Below, piece after piece: positions 36,507-44,899 of a stretch of 64,000 nt of DNA (within the stretch, counting starts at the first letter, position 1; every line of letters begins with the position of its first letter). Under the pieces are notes generated by a model, which worked only from the letters and a program-made list of their open reading frames with translations, did no database searches and was not told the origin of the DNA. The DNA is taken from contig CAYPNM010000013.1 in assembly GCA_964412105.1 (NCBI GenBank), forward strand, positions 1 to 64,000, read 5' to 3'. This stretch comes from JAKAGZ01 sp964412105. Its GTDB lineage: Bacteria; Bacteroidota; Ignavibacteria; Ignavibacteriales; Ignavibacteriaceae. A program made the translations under genes and the position numbers.

Positions 36507-37769
36507 TTAATTACTATATAATTTGTTTTTCCCCTCTGTTTCTTCTGCTAAGAGCAAGTGAATCATATCATCAGAATTCTGAATTTTTTCATCGACTTTT
36601 ACTGCATATACAAGAATATGCAGCAACATTTCTTCTTCATTTTCGCTTTGGTTAATGGGTAAGTTGGCTTTCACCTTACCAATAATGTTGTCTATGCTCT
36701 TTGGATCTTCTTTTGTTATCAGGACTACTACATTATTATTTAGTTGGCAAATTTTATCTTTTCTATCTGTAGCAAGGCGAACAGCACTTTGAAGTTGGGT
36801 TAACGTCAGCAAACTTTTTGATTCTGCTATTTTGTCAAGACGAAAAGACATCAGAGTAAAAACCTGGCCGGTGCTTTTAAAAAACGCTATCTGATTATTC
36901 AGAATTAATTTAAAATCATTTTCATTGTAATATGATGTAAAGTTATAAGATCCTGCAGGAACATTTACTTCAGCTAGTGTTTTATATTTTTTGGACACTG
37001 ATTTAGATTCTTCTGTCTGAACTTTTTCATCCTTGGTTTTTATTTTTGGGTAATTTATAACGACCCCTTTGTATGGTTCAACTTTATAGGGAGAAGTAAA
37101 TTGACCTTCTGTATGTCCAATATTAGGAATTATAGTCATCATCCCGCTGCCATCTGATGTCGTTTTTGCATCCTGGCTTATATCGAGTTTTATGATCCCT
37201 GTTGCGCTGGTATTTAAAGTATCTACAATGGCCTGACTAGCTTCAGAAGCAGGTTCAGCTACTACATATAAACTAGTTATTCCGCTTTCTTCTATTGCCT
37301 CACAGGTTTTTGAAAATGAATATTGAAGCAATGAAAGGTCGTTGAATCCAATAAAAGGTGTTAATTCATCAAAGACTACCTTATGCGGATTGTATTGATC
37401 AACGACAGTTACAATATCATTTAGATATTCGGCTAGAAAGTCGTCTATATTTCCCGATTCAAATAGATCAGAGGGTGTAGCTACCCTTACCACAATTATT
37501 AAATTCTGATTCATATAAGCTTGAAGATCAAGATCAATTGATGCAGCCTGAATAAGGAGATCTTTTGGGCGCATACTTGTAAAATACAAGCAGACATTAT
37601 TTTGCCTGGCACTTTCCATTGCATATTGCAGGCTTAATAAGGTTCTACCGGATTTGCGGGCCCCGACCAACATATAAGTACCTCCCTTATACAGGCCACC
37701 CCAAACCTTATCCACCAAAGGAATTCCGGAGCTTAAGAGTTGTACTTTAGGACTCATAATATTACTCAA
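36507..37769 (-). CDS. KaiC/RecA-like ATPase with possible eroded GGDEF tail
   Basis: The first 230 residues of this 420-residue protein follow the KaiC/RadA fold: SSGIPLVDKVWGGLYKGG, then a P-loop GARKSGRT (36-43) in which the essential lysine is arginine (R42), and a hydrophobic strand ending in DEL around 115. Residues about 285-410 have the spacing of a GGDEF cyclase core (SFRLDKI, LQSAVRLATDRKDKICQLNNNVVVLI) but lack the GGDEF signature. It may be a non-catalytic regulatory protein. It ends 14 bp before the TPR exporter start region, so they are probably co-transcribed. Confidence 0.6.
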   Translation of the reverse strand: MSNIMSPKVQLLSSGIPLVDKVWGGLYKGGTYMLVGARKSGRTLLSLQYAMESARQNNVCLYFTSMRPKDLLIQAASIDLDLQAYMNQNLIIVVRVATPSDLFESGNIDDFLAEYLNDIVTVVDQYNPHKVVFDELTPFIGFNDLSLLQYSFSKTCEAIEESGITSLYVVAEPASEASQAIVDTLNTSATGIIKLDISQDAKTTSDGSGMMTIIPNIGHTEGQFTSPYKVEPYKGVVINYPKIKTKDEKVQTEESKSVSKKYKTLAEVNVPAGSYNFTSYYNENDFKLILNNQIAFFKSTGQVFTLMSFRLDKIAESKSLLTLTQLQSAVRLATDRKDKICQLNNNVVVLITKEDPKSIDNIIGKVKANLPINQSENEEEMLLHILVYAVKVDEKIQNSDDMIHLLLAEETEGKNKLYSN

Positions 37770-38112
37770 TTTTATCGGGAATAAACAAAGATTATGCCGT
37801 GCATAAGTCTAATTTATTCACTGGATTTTAGTCATTATTTAGATAAAAAGCCGGACTATTCGAATACATTTAATAATAAAAATGTATCATTATGTTACGT
37901 TTTTGTTCATAATAATAGCTAAAGTGAGATGGGCTCAATTTACAACTATAGCCACTCTTTTGCTATTTCGATACTATCCAAAGAAAAAACAATAGATAGA
38001 AAGGTATCAAACTGGAAGATAATAATTTGAAATTAGGCGTAAAATTTAGAAATTGCTTAAATAACAAGCATCCGGTTAAGGACGCTCCTGGAGGAGCAAG
38101 GTAAATGAGAGA
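37770..38112. other. Intergenic region between GH9 and the KaiC-like gene
   Basis: 343 bp. It holds an 8-bp inverted repeat ATACATTT / AAATGTAT at 37864-37887 about 95 bp upstream of the KaiC-like start, and a short GC-rich palindrome GCTCCTGGAGGAGC at 38084-38097 just behind the GH9 stop without a T run on the minus strand. The first could be an operator for the downstream genes. No gene seen. Confidence 0.4.
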
Positions 38113-39765
38113 TTATTTTTCCTTTAAATTACCAAAGACAAATATTGCAGTAGCATTACCAACTATTGTAGGTTCATTTGTAATAAAATCCTCCCTATCA
38201 TCATAATATTTTGCGATTTTACTATTAAACTCATCATATTTAAAATTAGTTCGATCAATCTTATATGATTTAAGCAAGTTTTCAGGAGCCGGACCTGCTG
38301 TTAGGGCTCCAGGCAAATAACCGTTTTTAAAGTAGGCAATCTGCGAATGAAGATGAACAGGAAATACACTACCTATATTATATATAAATGATACCCCCCA
38401 TGGATTTCTTCCAAGGATATAATCTTTTTGATAGGCAGCAAGTGAATCGAATACATTTTCTCCTTTTAAATTCCTGTATAGGATATTCTGAAAAACAATT
38501 CCTAATAATGAGTTTGTAGTTCCCCAGCTAAAGTCCATCCCCTCTTTAAAAATTGATTTTTCTTTATGATTATTAAAATCATTTAGATTATTAAATATAT
38601 ATTCACTAAATCTTGGAATGTGCTGCGCAATTCTGTAATCAGCTAAAGAATTTATGTCGCCCCAACTCCACCAATAATCAGACTTTGCACTATCTCCATA
38701 TGTTTCTGCATCCTTCAGATATTTAGGATTTTTTGTAGTATTGTAAAGTTCAATTGCTCCTAAAGCCAATTTACCCCAAAAGCTTTTGTCTTTATAAAAT
38801 CCGGTACCAGAGGAATCAATATTGGGAACTTGATTTCTTATAGAATAAATATTGACCGCTGCCGCCAGACATTTATTAGCAAATTCATCATATCGAAACT
38901 TTTCTTTCCAGACTTTCGCACCTAAAGACATAGCTGCACAAAAAATACCAATCTGGTTTTTTCCAATTGACTCAATCCCTACGCGGTCGTATCTTAAAGT
39001 ATCATTTTCAGGCAGCCTCCAACCTACATCGTGATCGCGCACATCCTGAACCTGAGTAATTAATTTATCCTTTCTATAATTGGCTCTTAAAAGCCAATCG
39101 AGACCGATTTTGGCTTCCTCAAGTATATCAGGGACATCATTATGATTATCATCCATATCAAATTTATCTTGATCGAATTCATAGGAAAAAATCATTACAT
39201 ATGTGGAATAAGCAATAGTCGATAAAAATTTTATATAATCTCCTGCATCGTGCCACCCGCCTGTAACATCTACCATCCCCAAATTTGATTCACCTTTAAC
39301 ACTTGCTACATCTGATAAATGGCAGGGCGCATGGAGATAAGGATTAGTAGGTCCACATCGCTGAACTTTGAAAAATAATAATAACGAATCAACAATGGTA
39401 TTATAGACATTGTTATTAATGGTGAAAGGATAGGAAGATACGCCATTAAGCTCGATTTTATATCTGCCTGGTTTTTTAATCCTAGTGAATGAAAGTGTAT
39501 AACAATATGGAAATTTGCCATAAGAAAATACTGAGTCATTAAACCTATTATGAAAAATAACTCTGTTGTTGTTAAGATCTTTTACTACAAAGCCTTTTTT
39601 CCAATTTAAGGGAGCCTTAGATAAAACAACTGCTGTTTTAATATCATTTACCTTAAATCCAACCTGATTAGTTCTGATAAATATTGATTTGCTTTGTGCA
39701 GAGTTCAACACCAAAGGCAGAATTGTAAAAGAAACTAAAATAAATAATCTGAGTGCGGTTTTCAT
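38113..39765 (-). CDS. Glycoside hydrolase family 9 (endoglucanase-type)
   Basis: A 550-residue secreted enzyme: signal peptide to about residue 24, an N-terminal Ig-like CelD_N domain (about 28-115, IFIRTNQVGF, KPGRYKIELNG) and the (alpha/alpha)6 GH9 domain. The catalytic base region reads GGWHDAGDYIKF (D173, D176) and the acid is in DDREDFITNEP with E531, so the enzyme looks active. GH9 enzymes cut beta-1,4-glucans. Synthase loci often carry a hydrolase that trims or recycles the product (BcsZ, PslG); its place in this locus suggests that role, though degradation of external cellulose is equally possible. Confidence 0.93.
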   Translation of the reverse strand: MKTALRLFILVSFTILPLVLNSAQSKSIFIRTNQVGFKVNDIKTAVVLSKAPLNWKKGFVVKDLNNNRVIFHNRFNDSVFSYGKFPYCYTLSFTRIKKPGRYKIELNGVSSYPFTINNNVYNTIVDSLLLFFKVQRCGPTNPYLHAPCHLSDVASVKGESNLGMVDVTGGWHDAGDYIKFLSTIAYSTYVMIFSYEFDQDKFDMDDNHNDVPDILEEAKIGLDWLLRANYRKDKLITQVQDVRDHDVGWRLPENDTLRYDRVGIESIGKNQIGIFCAAMSLGAKVWKEKFRYDEFANKCLAAAVNIYSIRNQVPNIDSSGTGFYKDKSFWGKLALGAIELYNTTKNPKYLKDAETYGDSAKSDYWWSWGDINSLADYRIAQHIPRFSEYIFNNLNDFNNHKEKSIFKEGMDFSWGTTNSLLGIVFQNILYRNLKGENVFDSLAAYQKDYILGRNPWGVSFIYNIGSVFPVHLHSQIAYFKNGYLPGALTAGPAPENLLKSYKIDRTNFKYDEFNSKIAKYYDDREDFITNEPTIVGNATAIFVFGNLKEK

Positions 39766-39814
39766 AATAGTGATTTAGGTGATCAAATAATAAGAGATGT
39801 AAGATAGAAAAGGA

Positions 39815-40198
39815 TTATGCTACAGCTGTTATATTTCTGATGCTGTCCATAAAATCTTCTTTCATTACGGGCTTTGTCAAATAATCACTCGCACCCTGTT
39901 CCAGGTATTTTTCTTTATCCCCGTCCATAGCATAAGCGGTAACAACAAGCACAGGGAAATCCTTCTTATTCATCTCATTTCTTAATTCGTTGAGAACTGC
40001 AGTCCCATCCAGTTTTCCAGGCAGGTTGATATCGAGAATTAGAAGATCATAATTATTTTCCCTCAGTAATTTTATACCCATTTCAGCTGTATCCGCTACT
40101 TCCAGAGAGTATTGATCTCTTAAATAAACTCTAAATATTAATTGTGTATCCAGATTATCTTCTATAAGTAAAATCTTCTGTCTGTCATTTATATTCAT
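39815..40198 (-). CDS. Single-domain response regulator
   Basis: A 127-residue CheY-like receiver without an output domain: acidic pocket LIEDNL, phosphorylation site D56 in LLILDINLPG, then T (VVTAYA) and K (LTKPV). The sequence order resembles the receiver at the end of the hybrid kinase 10 kb downstream (both read DINL..G and VTAY...GDKEK). It likely relays phosphate within the locus. It is 43 bp from the hydroxylase-like gene and 50 bp from GH9. Confidence 0.93.
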   Translation of the reverse strand: MNINDRQKILLIEDNLDTQLIFRVYLRDQYSLEVADTAEMGIKLLRENNYDLLILDINLPGKLDGTAVLNELRNEMNKKDFPVLVVTAYAMDGDKEKYLEQGASDYLTKPVMKEDFMDSIRNITAVA

Positions 40199-40240
40199 AA
40201 ATTCCTTAACTTTTTATTCCTTTTTACTCTTAAAAACTAT

Positions 40241-40882
40241 TTACGATCCCTCAACTTCTTCTTTTTTTGTAGGGAAATTAGTTCCAATTATTTCGTCCCA
40301 CAACGGAGAACTAACGCCAAAACCAAGTTCTGGATTTTCATAATGATGTCTAATGTGGTGTTTTTTTATTGCAAGCCAAAACTTATTATGAATATTAAAA
40401 TGGTGAACAGCATAATGAGTCATATCATAGAATAAATATCCGACTATGAATCCGACAAAAAACGGAGCAACTAAAACATTGCCAAATAATAAATAAAATA
40501 AGTAGTAAAATAAAACGGCAAGCGGGATACTTACTGAAGGGGGCATAACAAGTCTTTTGGAGTCACTCGGATAATCATGGTGAACTCCGTGAAAAATAAA
40601 GTGAATTTTTTTACCAAATTTTGATTTGGCCGGGAAATGGAAAATAAATCTGTGCAAAGTATATTCAGCAAATGTCCATACAAATATTCCAATAAACACC
40701 AGTGCTATTAATGTTCTGAAGGAAATATCAAAATCAAAGATTGATCTGTATAAGAAATATCCTATTACGGGTAAATAAATATATAATGGTACTGTAAAGT
40801 GTACTTTCGATAAAGCTTCCAAAAAATCATTTTCAAACATTCTGACTGTTTCATCTTTATTAGAGACAAAATTCTTAGCCAT
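40241..40882 (-). CDS. Fatty-acid hydroxylase / sterol-desaturase family protein
   Basis: A 213-residue membrane protein with about four helices and the histidine clusters of the diiron hydroxylase superfamily: EYTLHRFIFHFP, HGVHHDYPSD, THYAVHHFN and KKHHIRHHYENP. The arrangement is like fatty acid 2-hydroxylases, including the C-terminal FGVSSPLWDEIIGT. It may hydroxylate acyl chains of surface lipids. It begins the minus-strand run that contains the polysaccharide locus. Confidence 0.9.
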   Translation of the reverse strand: MAKNFVSNKDETVRMFENDFLEALSKVHFTVPLYIYLPVIGYFLYRSIFDFDISFRTLIALVFIGIFVWTFAEYTLHRFIFHFPAKSKFGKKIHFIFHGVHHDYPSDSKRLVMPPSVSIPLAVLFYYLFYLLFGNVLVAPFFVGFIVGYLFYDMTHYAVHHFNIHNKFWLAIKKHHIRHHYENPELGFGVSSPLWDEIIGTNFPTKKEEVEGS

Positions 40883-41695
40883 ACAGCTTTACTCTCCTTT
40901 GCTTTTAAATTTGTCGCATAATTTAACAATTAAAGTGCAAATGCAAAAGTCATTGCCGACAGCAAAAATGCCGCAAATTCTTAAATTTTAAGGTTTTCAG
41001 AAGATATTTTATAGATGAAAACTAATTATCAAATATACTGGTCTACCTGATGCATTAAATCAATTTTATAAACTCAGGGTACTTAATTTGCCTTTTATTC
41101 AAGTTTAATTCCTACTCATTATTTCATTTTTCTAAAAGACTATTTTTATTGATCAAATTTTACACTAGTTAATTTATATCTGTAGTAATATTTTCTTAAA
41201 TTAAGCTGAGTTTTACATTGTTATAGCATTGCCTTATTAGAGAGCCCGGCTTTAAATCAATAAATAAGTAAAATAGTTTTTAGTACCAGACAAGGATTAT
41301 GAGATCTCTTGTTAGATAGGATAATGCTATAAAGAAATTTATATTTAAGCCAAAATTTAAAGCGGGCTTGTTTTTGTCCTTAACTGACATTCAATAATTA
41401 TGTCATATTATTATTGGTCACAGAATTTCATTAATAAAAGGAGAGCAATTATTTGTTTATAAATCCAACCGATATAATCAGAAGACAGATATAGTTCTTA
41501 CAATTATTATTGAATTCAATGATAGCTAGTCAATTAAATTTGAGGATGAATCTTTCCAAAGTAGGTATCGGGCAAAATTGTAATAAGTGTTTGGCATAAT
41601 TAAAATCTTTTTTTAGTTGATATTATAAACTAAAGTTATAATTTTAGAATTTATCTTATAGTTAATTCGGTACTTTAATTTATAGCGGAGGTGCA
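40883..41695. other. 813-bp intergenic region with interleaved inverted repeats
   Basis: A divergent region between the hydroxylase-like gene and the symporter gene; no coding frame is convincing. At 41221-41368 two inverted repeats are interleaved: TTATAGCATT (41221-41230) with AATGCTATAA (41323-41332), and AGCCCGGCTTTAAAT (41243-41257) with ATTTAAAGCGGGCT (41355-41368, one base short). The order left1-left2-right1-right2 would form a pseudoknot if transcribed; it could otherwise be a MITE-like remnant. Confidence 0.45.
41684..41690 (+). promoter_or_regulatory. Strong ribosome-binding site of the symporter gene
   Basis: GGAGGTG, 5 bases before the ATG at 41696; one of the few clear Shine-Dalgarno sequences in the window, fixing that start. 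Confidence 0.8.
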
Positions 41696-43264
41696 ATGCC
41701 TGAGAATGGAGAAAGAGAACAATGGGGTAGTAAAATTGGCTTAATCTTAGCTGTAGCCGGAAATGCTGTGGGACTTGGAAATTTCTTAAGATTTCCTGTC
41801 CAGGCCGCTCAAAATGGTGGCGGTGCATTTATGATTCCTTATTTCATTTTTTTTCTGATACTTGGCATTCCTTTAATGTGGATTGAATGGGGAATTGGCA
41901 GACATGGGGGTAGGTTTAGACACGGAAGTGCGCCCGGAATGTTCGACGTGTTGTGGAAGAATAAATTAGCTAAATATTTCGGTGCTCTTGGTCTTTTCAT
42001 TTCAATGACTATCCTTATTTATTATACATACATTGAATCCTGGACTCTCGGCTTTAGCATTTTTTCGGCATCAAAATTATATTTTAATGAGACAAGCGCC
42101 ACAGCAATGAGAAACTTCTTATATAGCTACCAGGGACGTGTCGTCAGCGACCATTTTTCAAGTCTTTTGCCTGCATATATTTTAATGATTGTTACCTTTT
42201 TCCTTAACTTTTGGGTTTTATATAAAGGTATTTCAAAAGGTATAGAAAAACTTGCAAAGATTGCTTTGCCCCTGCTTTTGCTATTTGCATTAATACTTGC
42301 TATCAGAATTATGACTCTCGGTACACCGGACCCAACACATCCGCAAAATTCTGTTGCAGCAGGTTTTGGATTTATATGGAATCCAAATTTCAAATTGCTT
42401 AGCAATCCTTCAATATGGCTCGCTGCGGCGGGTCAGATATTCTTTACTCTTTCAGTGGGTATGGGAACTATACATGCATACGCAAGTTATTTAAAACCGT
42501 CGGATGATATTGCGCTTTCTGGATTAACAACAGCTGCGACAAATGAGTTTGCTGAAGTTGTGCTGGGGGCTGCAATCGCAATTCCGGTTGCCGTTGCCTA
42601 TTTTGGTCTGCCGGAAACGCAGCAGTTTGCAAAAGCAGGTGCTTTCGACCTTGGCTTTGTTTCTATGCCATTGATTTTCCAGAAAATTCCTCTTGGGGCA
42701 TTTTTTGGTTCGCTTTGGTTTTTATTGCTCTTCTTTGCAGGAATTACTTCTTCAGTTGCTATGGGACAGCCTGTGGTTGCATTCCTGGAAGATGAGTTTG
42801 GAATGAGTAGAAGAAAAGCAGTTACAGCATTAGCCATAGTAGTATTAATAGCAGTTCAATTCGTAGTTTTCTTTCAGAGATTTGGTTTCTTAAATGAAAT
42901 GGATTACTGGGCAGGAACATTCGGTCTTGTAGTTTTTGCTCTTATAGAAACTGTGTTATTTATGTGGGTATTCGGAGCAGATAAAGCATGGAGCGAAATG
43001 AATGAAGGAGGCGACTTTGCAATCCCAAAAATATTTTACTATATCATGAAGTACATAACTCCATTGGTTTTATTCGTTCTTATGATATGGTGGTTTATTG
43101 ATACTGCAATACCAACGCTTATGTTAAACGGAGTTGCTGATCAGGACAAACCATACTACTGGGGCTCAAGAATTTTAATGGTGGCTCTGGCAATATTGCT
43201 GCTGCTAATGGTTAAAAAAGCTTGGAAGAAACATTCAATAAAAAACGAAATTCAGGCAAAGTAA
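41696..43264 (+). CDS. Sodium-dependent transporter, NSS family (MetP-like)
   Basis: A 522-residue symporter with about twelve helices. The N-terminal KIGLILAVAGNAVGLGNFLRFP is the sodium and substrate binding region of the neurotransmitter:sodium symporter family, and WIEWGIGRHGG follows helix 2. It is followed by a tiny membrane protein gene of the MetS type, so it most likely imports methionine and/or alanine like MetPS of Corynebacterium. The long divergent region upstream may hold its regulation. Confidence 0.92.
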   Translation: MPENGEREQWGSKIGLILAVAGNAVGLGNFLRFPVQAAQNGGGAFMIPYFIFFLILGIPLMWIEWGIGRHGGRFRHGSAPGMFDVLWKNKLAKYFGALGLFISMTILIYYTYIESWTLGFSIFSASKLYFNETSATAMRNFLYSYQGRVVSDHFSSLLPAYILMIVTFFLNFWVLYKGISKGIEKLAKIALPLLLLFALILAIRIMTLGTPDPTHPQNSVAAGFGFIWNPNFKLLSNPSIWLAAAGQIFFTLSVGMGTIHAYASYLKPSDDIALSGLTTAATNEFAEVVLGAAIAIPVAVAYFGLPETQQFAKAGAFDLGFVSMPLIFQKIPLGAFFGSLWFLLLFFAGITSSVAMGQPVVAFLEDEFGMSRRKAVTALAIVVLIAVQFVVFFQRFGFLNEMDYWAGTFGLVVFALIETVLFMWVFGADKAWSEMNEGGDFAIPKIFYYIMKYITPLVLFVLMIWWFIDTAIPTLMLNGVADQDKPYYWGSRILMVALAILLLLMVKKAWKKHSIKNEIQAK

Positions 43265-43288
43265 ATTTAACAAAAAGGAAAATTCGAT

Positions 43289-43396
43289 ATGGGAATGACA
43301 ACCGGCGGGATTATTTTTATAGTAATTGCCTGGGGATGTGTAATCTCACTAACTATATATTGCTTTTACAGAGTACTGAAATCGGAGAAAAAATAA
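43289..43396 (+). CDS. NSS transporter small subunit, MetS-like
   Basis: A gene of 35 codons, 24 bp after the symporter. It encodes MGMTTGGIIFIVIAWGCV, one hydrophobic helix, then a short basic tail ending SEKK. This is the form of the small subunit of methionine/alanine NSS transporters (MetS/MaAIMP), which is required for transport. A run AAAAAGGAAA precedes it. Confidence 0.85.
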   Translation: MGMTTGGIIFIVIAWGCVISLTIYCFYRVLKSEKK

Positions 43397-43413
43397 ATAA
43401 GAAAATTAAATAA

Positions 43414-43433
43414 GAGATGGGAAGTCCCATCTC
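43414..43433. terminator. Bidirectional terminator
   Basis: Perfect stem GAGATGGGA / TCCCATCTC with a 2-base loop plus flanking A/T, between the convergent metS-like and phosphofructokinase genes. Confidence 0.75.
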
Positions 43434-43450
43434 CTATTTAATGTAAATAG

Positions 43451-44851
43451 TTAGAAAATTCCGTTGGTATAAGTATCAGGATTCATTACAGCAGTACCCT
43501 CTAAATTTGGCTGAAGTGCTGTATTTGATTCCGGGGTAGCTAATTTGATTTTACCTTCCTTCAGATTTATGTATAATAAATCATTCTCTAAAAGATAATA
43601 AAATTGCTTTCTGAACTCTTCAACAGAAATACCACAAGTAACCGCATATTTAGCTAATTCGTTTGGATCGTCAAAATCTGCCTGATTCATTCTGATCATA
43701 TATCTTCTTGCTATGTAAAAATATTCAGAACAGGGGTCAACCATTCTTACTTTCGTTTTATTCGTTTTAGGATCGATGATATCCTTAAAATACATTGGTA
43801 TAAAATGACCATTTTGAATCGAAACCATAGCACCATTTCCACCACTCAGAATAAACTGAGTAGCTGCAAAGCCAAGATCTCTAGTATATTCCATATCATA
43901 AGGTATAGGATCAGCACAACGCAATTCATAACCAATATTTTTTGCTACGATAGTAACCCTTAATCCAAAATCCTTTAGCCGTTCGAGAACTTTAGCTTTT
44001 AATATCTCACCAAAATTAATTTCTGCAATTCTGATATTATCATGCGCATCTCTTTCTACATCTACGAATGATTCCAGATCTTGTTCCGAAAGACGTTCGA
44101 CCAGCCCTTCGGCAAGAATAGCAACCCCATCCGTTCTGCCATAACTCAATCTTTTCACAATTGCTCCAACCATCAAATCAACCAGGTGAGAAAATTTTAA
44201 TGTTTCGCCAGGAAATTCCTCAGGTATTACCGTAAGAGTTGAGCCGGATGCCTTACCAATACCAAGGGCTAGATGCCCTGCTTTCCTTCCCATTGAAATA
44301 ACAAAATACCAGCGCGAAGTAGTTTGGGCATCTACCATAATGTTCTTGACTATTTCAACCCCTATATGCCTTGCGGTTTGGAATCCAAATGTTGGAATAC
44401 CATGAGGAAGATCAAGATCATTATCAATTGTTTTAGGTACGTGAACAACCTTTATTCTGCCATTAGCTACCTGTTCTAATCTTAAAGCACTGTAGGCGGT
44501 ATCATCACCGCCAATTGTTATCAGTTTATCTACGTTTAGCCTCAGCAAAGAAGCAACTGTATTTTCAAGGTGCTTTGGATTTTTGGTTGGATTACTACGT
44601 GCAATGCCAATATAGGAACCGCCTCTAAAATGAATTCTGCTTACATTTTGAATATTAAGTTCTCTTACGTGAGAGATATCCCCTTCCATAATCCACTGAA
44701 ATCCGTCCCTGATACCAACAACCTCTACACCTTCAAGGTGGGCTCTAATTGTAGCAGCACTAATTACACTATTTATACCGGGAGCTGGACCACCGCCTAC
44801 CAGTATTGCTAACTTTTTCGGTATTACCGCCATTCTCTTCGTCTCCTTCAC
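43451..44851 (-). CDS. 6-phosphofructokinase, probably PPi-dependent
   Basis: A 466-residue PFK. The phosphoryl-donor site reads GGDDTAYSA and the catalytic loop PKTIDNDLDLP. ATP-dependent enzymes have GGDGS and PGTIDND; the Asp and Lys at these positions are the known hallmark of pyrophosphate-dependent PFK. The enzyme would reversibly convert fructose 6-phosphate to the 1,6-bisphosphate using pyrophosphate. It is longer than the 320-residue bacterial ATP-PFK, fitting the long clade. It is convergent with the symporter pair and downstream of the helicase gene. Confidence 0.9.
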   Translation of the reverse strand: MKETKRMAVIPKKLAILVGGGPAPGINSVISAATIRAHLEGVEVVGIRDGFQWIMEGDISHVRELNIQNVSRIHFRGGSYIGIARSNPTKNPKHLENTVASLLRLNVDKLITIGGDDTAYSALRLEQVANGRIKVVHVPKTIDNDLDLPHGIPTFGFQTARHIGVEIVKNIMVDAQTTSRWYFVISMGRKAGHLALGIGKASGSTLTVIPEEFPGETLKFSHLVDLMVGAIVKRLSYGRTDGVAILAEGLVERLSEQDLESFVDVERDAHDNIRIAEINFGEILKAKVLERLKDFGLRVTIVAKNIGYELRCADPIPYDMEYTRDLGFAATQFILSGGNGAMVSIQNGHFIPMYFKDIIDPKTNKTKVRMVDPCSEYFYIARRYMIRMNQADFDDPNELAKYAVTCGISVEEFRKQFYYLLENDLLYINLKEGKIKLATPESNTALQPNLEGTAVMNPDTYTNGIF

Positions 44852-44899
44852 ACATTAATTTAATTCATACCTAAAACATAATTTAATAACTAAAGTTCC

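Noticed and set aside
38084..38097. GCTCCTGGAGGAGC as a terminator of GH9
   Set aside because: Loop would be too small and no T run follows on the minus strand.
38000..38103. Open plus-strand frame ending KHPVKDAPGGAR behind the GH9 gene
   Set aside because: No ATG, a stop just upstream and only about 34 codons; probably chance.
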